Of a stretch of 64,000 bases of DNA, positions 60,601-64,000 are shown in pieces; position 1 is the first letter of the stretch, and each line of letters opens with the position of its first letter. The position numbers were made by a program, and so were the translations under genes. The stretch is from NCBI RefSeq assembly GCF_001598915.1, contig NZ_BDAP01000010.1:23632-87631 (forward strand). Direction: 5' to 3'. Below the pieces are notes generated by a model that saw only the letters and a program-made list of their open reading frames with translations, did no database searches and was not told the origin of the DNA. Source of the DNA: Williamsia muralis NBRC 105860 (GTDB lineage: Bacteria > Actinomycetota > Actinomycetes > Mycobacteriales > Mycobacteriaceae).

Positions 60601-63600
60601 GGGTCGAGTGCTTCGCGTGCACTGGTGGTCGCCGAGGTTTGCGCGCCGTCGCGGTCGAGTACTCCGCCGAGAAGTTCGATGGCGGTTTGCGGGTTGAGTG
60701 CTTTGGGGGTGGTGACCTTGTGCGGATCAGCCTCGGCGGTGGACAGGTAGATGTCGTTGCTGTGACGCCCACGGGTCATGGCGACGTAGAGCAGTTGGCG
60801 AGAGAGTCCGTCGGATCCGATGACGTGGCAGGTATCAGCTGTCATGCCCTGGGCGGCGTGGATGGTTGAGGCGTAGCCGAGGGTGACGTTGTCGCGCACA
60901 TAGTCTGCGGGGAGGACGATTTCGCGGCCCAGGGTGTGGTGTTTGGCGCGGATTTGTCCGGTGGCGCTGACCTCGAGGACGGTCCATCGGTCGCCGTTGC
61001 GGACCCAGTCGGTCGCCGACAGTCGTAGGTTTCGTTTGTTGCGGCGGGTGCAGATGGTGTCGCCGGCCGAGGCTTGAAGACCGTCGGCCAGATCGGCGAT
61101 CGGGCCGACGGGGGTGCCGCTGCTCGCGGCGAGGCGATCGGCTCGCGCACGGGCGTTAAGTTCGTTGACTGTTTCGCGGGTGGGCGCGAGCATCACCGAT
61201 TCGCGTCCGCTATCTCGGTCCGCGCTCCAGGCGGTGTAGGCCTGATCGGCGGCGGCTGCGTCGGCGGCGGTGTGGATGCGGTGGTGGTCGGCGTAGTAGC
61301 CCAGAGCGGCCCGTTCGCCATCTCGAAGGGCCAGGGAGGCAGACCCTTCGGCGGGATCGGAGAAGCGGACGACTTCGGTCAGGGTGACTGCACCGGTCTG
61401 CAGCGCGACGTCGCGGAGCACGCCGCCGGCGGAGATGGACGCCAGTTGCTGGTCGTCGCCGACGAGCCGCACGCTGCCCCCGCGGGAGAGGACATGGGCG
61501 ATCGCCACGTCGAGGTCGGGGGTGCCGGCCATACCGGCTTCATCGACCACCAGCAACGTGTCCGGGCCGATGCTGCGGTACCAGTCGGGGCGCGTGGCTG
61601 GTCGTATGGTGCCCTCGCGGAGCCCTTGTTGCGCCGCATCGGCGCGGCGATTGAGGTCTTTGTCGAGCAGTCGTCGCCATCGGGGAGTGGCAGCCAGTTG
61701 TTCTTGGTCGGTGAGCCATTGTTCGTCGCGGGCCAACGACACCAGTTTGGCCAGGGTGTCGGTTGGCGTTTGGAGTTCGTCGCGCAGCACCGCGGCGGCA
61801 GCGGCGGTCGGCGCCATTCCCACTACGGTTCCGCCACTTGCTTTCCAGGCGCTCGCGAGCACTCGCATCGCGGTCGTCTTTCCGGTTCCCGCTGGTGCGA
61901 GCGCCACCTGCACGCGGCGGCCAGAGGTCGCCAACTCACGCACCAACGCGGCTTGCCCGGTGTTGAGCGAGCGCCCGTTCGCGGTCTGCTCGAGAAGCGC
62001 CAGATCGACGTCGACTCCCTCGATAGTGCGGCCGTCACGCTGGCGGGCTGCGGCCACGATGCGTTGCTCGGCCGCCACGATGGCCTCGCTGGTGAACAGT
62101 TCGGTGTCGTGGGTGGTGTAGACCGATGCGCGGCCGTGACTGCGGTTGCGGCGCAGCATGTCCGGTTCGTTCATCTCTCCGTCGAGGCGGGTGGAAGCCA
62201 GGGAAATGCTGTGTCGTTCACCGGTTGCCGCTGTCACGATCTGCTCTACCGCCTCGTCGAGCAGACCGACCGTAAGCGGCGCTCCGAGTTTCATGACCGG
62301 TTTGCCGGCACCTGAAGCCGCGGCGAGGTCCGGTATTCCGGCGCGCAACAAACGCTCGGCTTCGGCCCGCAGGTGCGGTGGCTGCCACGTTGCGCGTTTC
62401 TCGGCCACGACACCGACAATGTGTTCGGCGCAGCGGTCGATCTCACCGGGTGTGAGCGGGTCATTGCGGACTGCGGCGGTGCCGCTCAGTGCACGCTCCA
62501 CCATGGTCGACAACGCGCTGTCGCTGCCCAGAATGCGGATGGCTTCGCGTCGCCAGGCGGTGCGTTGCTCGGCGTGCGAGCGGGGTTCGTGCTTGCGGTC
62601 ACGGGTGGCCAGAGTGGCTCGCTGCGCCAGGTCGAACGCTTCGGTGGACGTGGGTTCTCGGCCGTGGTCGGATTGGAACGTGGTGGACAGTTCACCGATC
62701 ATCTCTTCGATGGCGGTTCGTCGCGACGACCAGGAGGTCATCAACCCGGTGTTAATTCCGACGATTTCGCGGACCGGGCGCTTGCCTCGATCAGCTGGTT
62801 CAACTTCGGCGAACGAGACTCCGAGCAGGTCCGACAGGTGCGCTTCGAGGCGGGTGTTGTAGCGCTCGGAGGCAGAGACGATGGCCTTGTGCAGCGGGCG
62901 GCCATCGATGGCCATCCACCGGGTGATGCCGTCCGCGCCAGTGACTTGCACCTTGTTGCTGACGGTGACGTGGGTATGTAGGTCGGGGTCGCCGGCGCGG
63001 GAGTCTCGGTGGGTGAAGGCGGCAGCGATCAGGCCGTGGCAGTCGACTTGCTGAACCCCTTTGGTGCCCAATCGTGAGAACAGGGCGTGGTTCTCGATGA
63101 AGTCGACGGCGTCGTTCACGGCCCGCTGGTGGGCTTGTTCGACCTTCTCCATCACCTCTCGTGGCGCGATCGCCCACAGGGTGGAGACGGATTTGACGGG
63201 GGAGAAGGTCAGGTCGTATCCGGCGACGCCGGACTGCTTGGGGCGGCTGATTCGGGCGAGATAGCCCGAGAGTTCGCGATCGTCGGCAGGGTCTCGGCCG
63301 TGCTCGGCACTGAACATTTCCCGCGCCAGAGTGGTCCGGAACTGTGCCCGCACCTCGTCGGGGATGGGTGTGTTCCATCGCTCGCCGCGCTCAATGTTGT
63401 AGTCACTGAACCGCTTTGCCAGCTCCACACGGAACTCGGGTTCCTTAGTGTAGATCGGGAACAGGGCACCGAGTTTGGAGGCCTCTGTTGCCACTTTCGC
63501 CGACGAACCAGCTTTGATGTACGCCTTCTCGATCTCGTCGGCGTTGGGGTGCCTGCCTTCGCCGAAGAGCGCTTTCATCTGTTCGGTGGAGACCACCGAG

Positions 63601-63821
63601 TCCGCTTCGACCGACCAGGCTGCGGTGTGTTCGAGCGTGCGCCCTGCCCCACATGTCGACAGGCCAGTCAGGCCAGATCCCAGCCAGCGACCGGGCGACT
63701 CGCCCTTGGCGCTGTAGTAGTCCGCGAGCGACACGTGGCCCTTGTCGGTGGCATCCATCGCGGCGACCTGACGGGTCAGGTACTCGTAGCCGGTCCCGGC
63801 CGTGAGCTTGTGCATGGACAT
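57651..63821 (-). CDS. MobF-family relaxase-helicase (TraA/TrwC-like)
   Basis: The 2056-aa protein (ATG opening MSMHKLTAGTGYEYL) has an N-terminal relaxase with candidate catalytic Tyr residues (12, 14, and the YY of LADYYSAKGES). The HUH histidines are HRDSRAGDPDLHTHV. A RecD-like helicase follows, with Walker A LAPAGTGKTTAMR near 640, LLVVDEAGMAG, LVGDDQQLASI, and the C-terminal AQGMTADT ... LLYVAMTRGRH. About 700 residues of acidic linker and coiled coil end the protein. It nicks oriT, stays bound to the 5' end and unwinds the plasmid during transfer. A TTG eleven codons upstream is an alternative start. Confidence 0.92.
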   Translation of the reverse strand: MSMHKLTAGTGYEYLTRQVAAMDATDKGHVSLADYYSAKGESPGRWLGSGLTGLSTCGAGRTLEHTAAWSVEADSVVSTEQMKALFGEGRHPNADEIEKAYIKAGSSAKVATEASKLGALFPIYTKEPEFRVELAKRFSDYNIERGERWNTPIPDEVRAQFRTTLAREMFSAEHGRDPADDRELSGYLARISRPKQSGVAGYDLTFSPVKSVSTLWAIAPREVMEKVEQAHQRAVNDAVDFIENHALFSRLGTKGVQQVDCHGLIAAAFTHRDSRAGDPDLHTHVTVSNKVQVTGADGITRWMAIDGRPLHKAIVSASERYNTRLEAHLSDLLGVSFAEVEPADRGKRPVREIVGINTGLMTSWSSRRTAIEEMIGELSTTFQSDHGREPTSTEAFDLAQRATLATRDRKHEPRSHAEQRTAWRREAIRILGSDSALSTMVERALSGTAAVRNDPLTPGEIDRCAEHIVGVVAEKRATWQPPHLRAEAERLLRAGIPDLAAASGAGKPVMKLGAPLTVGLLDEAVEQIVTAATGERHSISLASTRLDGEMNEPDMLRRNRSHGRASVYTTHDTELFTSEAIVAAEQRIVAAARQRDGRTIEGVDVDLALLEQTANGRSLNTGQAALVRELATSGRRVQVALAPAGTGKTTAMRVLASAWKASGGTVVGMAPTAAAAAVLRDELQTPTDTLAKLVSLARDEQWLTDQEQLAATPRWRRLLDKDLNRRADAAQQGLREGTIRPATRPDWYRSIGPDTLLVVDEAGMAGTPDLDVAIAHVLSRGGSVRLVGDDQQLASISAGGVLRDVALQTGAVTLTEVVRFSDPAEGSASLALRDGERAALGYYADHHRIHTAADAAAADQAYTAWSADRDSGRESVMLAPTRETVNELNARARADRLAASSGTPVGPIADLADGLQASAGDTICTRRNKRNLRLSATDWVRNGDRWTVLEVSATGQIRAKHHTLGREIVLPADYVRDNVTLGYASTIHAAQGMTADTCHVIGSDGLSRQLLYVAMTRGRHSNDIYLSTAEADPHKVTTPKALNPQTAIELLGGVLDRDGAQTSATTSAREALDPAQRLGFAAAAYLDAVGSAAENYAGPETMATIDAAANTVYDGLTDEPAWPVLRKHLAIIAAHGRDPVTALKNAAAHRELDTADDVAAVLDWRLDTSGSHSGGVGPLSWLTGIPAALAKHHTWGPYLSGRAQRVTELADGVREHAHTWTLTDAPAWARPYVAAAADGELVADLAVFRHANDVPDTDRRPAGPAPFAHAPARAHKNLTRRAETVVTASTDERWTTLATSVDRHLTRDPYWPELAQHLSLAARAGLDVRALVTDAAAQGPLPTETPAAALWWRLSGVLAPATLDATNTAGLRPDWINDVAAVLGEHTASIVISDPAWPGLVTAINAADPRTWTPRDLLSTADELLHAGGEGTHVRADEYARLLTWRVDLLTAHNAAAYGHIPLPEEGLDPEAEEAAVVAAGLVEDDQYPDPALDDYADAPAPDEHVDPPVDADYLAALLEDGAPPEPGYEPEEEPPYRDLPFEDHLPTAPRPPAGGDTRSAAELLADHLELTHQLRELSQQIDTLRAEVLDITQMGEHERAAGPLVADMRARFDAQRPAVLAADRVHARWAELEEDAEEAGRAYTDIADKLAAAQRDNDEAAIAQLEPLERTMGLWRDSASALADSVFDDLVTARTAVDDIAATTGGLVTDTDIERVRMAAQQLDIDTLNETRARHLSIEGRLFRIEGMLAQRHGIERWSLRNADIMADLLASAVPQPAVEPEPPHIVHPAAATADELVEFIQAEPVRSLSDKQLAAAVRNIGKRLARTDNDFLGWKPDTGAEQRVRAAHQQLDTAAEHIQVARQHQAAAHTTHQQVTHLHQQVTALSGTLATVRRRDRPQLQAELDTANQALFAARRDHTAAQALAHQAAVATGRPASEWDTVLSAAADTTAKEVELAAARDRDTRNTDTYRQALAQRDTDRAKLDAALAEQARRDSLEPDARAAENTARDAGESVSKTSARTPAERTTTVPAHAQPDPTLSPDATPQPGPDIGL

Positions 63822-64000
63822 CGCCACGCCCCGACCGTAGAGGCGATCTGGCAACGATGAGGGGTTCGTTATCGTTTCGTGACCTTAGTGCAAGAGGTGT
63901 GTGATGTTTGGATTGGGGTTTAACGGGGCTGGCTATGGAAGGAAGGGGGCAGGTGGGGAGATGGCGGTCGGGAATGCGGGAATGGATTGGGGGGGGCAGG
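63822..64000. other. Leader of the relaxase gene with G-rich tract, oriT candidate
   Basis: From about 63910 to the window end the plus strand is very rich in G and poor in C, with many G3-G8 runs, while the preceding part has short TCGTT repeats. No gene is seen. Many plasmids place oriT just upstream of the relaxase gene, so the nick site may lie here or beyond the window edge. No inverted repeat of oriT type is evident. Confidence 0.35.

Noticed and set aside
61074..62315. 413-aa ORF antisense to the relaxase helicase domain
   Set aside because: The minus strand carries all helicase motifs; the plus frame is low-complexity shadow sequence.
1..64000. tRNA or rRNA genes
   Set aside because: No cloverleaf-like or rRNA-like segment was recognised by eye; a covariance scan was not possible.

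Overview
The window looks like most of a conjugative plasmid, or possibly an integrative conjugative element, from a high-GC mycolic-acid actinobacterium (Gordonia, Rhodococcus, Mycolicibacterium or a relative). Three things support this: GC-rich codon use throughout; lineage-typical families (DUF3068/PorA-like protein, HadA/HadB-like dehydratases, a cutinase-like protein, an EspR-like regulator, a MAB_1171c-family membrane protein); and plasmid genes (ParA with a ribbon-helix-helix partner, a primase-like replication protein, a MobF relaxase, a coupling protein and a complete actinobacterial type IV secretion operon). No rRNA or tRNA gene was recognised. Gene functions come from reading motifs by eye, not from database searches.

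Layout. 1-2.8 kb: two tiny ORFs, a DUF2637 (SpdB-like) membrane protein and an IS110-family transposase. 3.0-7.2 kb: a defence cassette of an MT-A70 adenine methyltransferase, McrB and McrC. 7.4-8.9 kb: a partition module transcribed leftward (ParA, then a small RHH-like DNA-binding protein). It is preceded by a striking array of 8-bp units, nearly all beginning with CG, which is the best candidate here for a previously undescribed centromere. 9.2-11.2 kb: a DUF3068 protein and two hot-dog dehydratases. 11.2-13.6 kb, leftward: a primase-like replication protein and a small regulator. 13.8-18.0 kb: an ImmA/IrrE protease, a MAB_1171c-like membrane protein and a CYP102-like P450, facing an XRE regulator and an EspR-like regulator.

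18.5-42.6 kb is one long rightward operon with many 4-nt gene overlaps. It carries the envelope and transfer machine: a cutinase, a glycine-zipper secreted protein, a MinD-like ATPase and a companion with a degenerate P-loop, two pilin-like small membrane proteins, a lipoprotein and its membrane-anchored paralogue, VirB6-like, SCO6880-like and VirB4-like proteins, a four-domain peptidoglycan hydrolase, a VirD4-type coupling protein, a DUF4913 protein and several unknown membrane proteins. Four gene pairs inside the operon look like internal duplications. A perfect 12-bp hairpin closes it.

42.8-50.0 kb: a very large methyltransferase-helicase protein (DarB/strawberry-notch style) with a beta-clamp-like QLDLF motif; a second, better-coded ORF is nested in another frame at its 5' end. 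50.0-52.7 kb: an AbiEi/AbiEii toxin-antitoxin pair and an unknown 319-aa protein. 52.9-55.4 kb: an IS21-family element whose left-end repeats are visible but whose right end is not. 55.5-57.5 kb: a DinB-like protein and two unknown proteins. 57.7-63.8 kb, leftward: the MobF relaxase-helicase. A G-rich, strongly strand-asymmetric tract upstream of it is a reasonable place to look for oriT.

The genes fit one economy. The replication and partition modules keep the plasmid. The relaxase, coupling protein and secretion operon move it through a mycolate cell wall. McrBC/MT-A70, AbiE and the methyltransferase-helicase deal with restriction, phage or competing DNA. Two reading-frame anomalies (near 40.39 kb and 43.52 kb) could be real frameshifts, overprinting or sequence errors.
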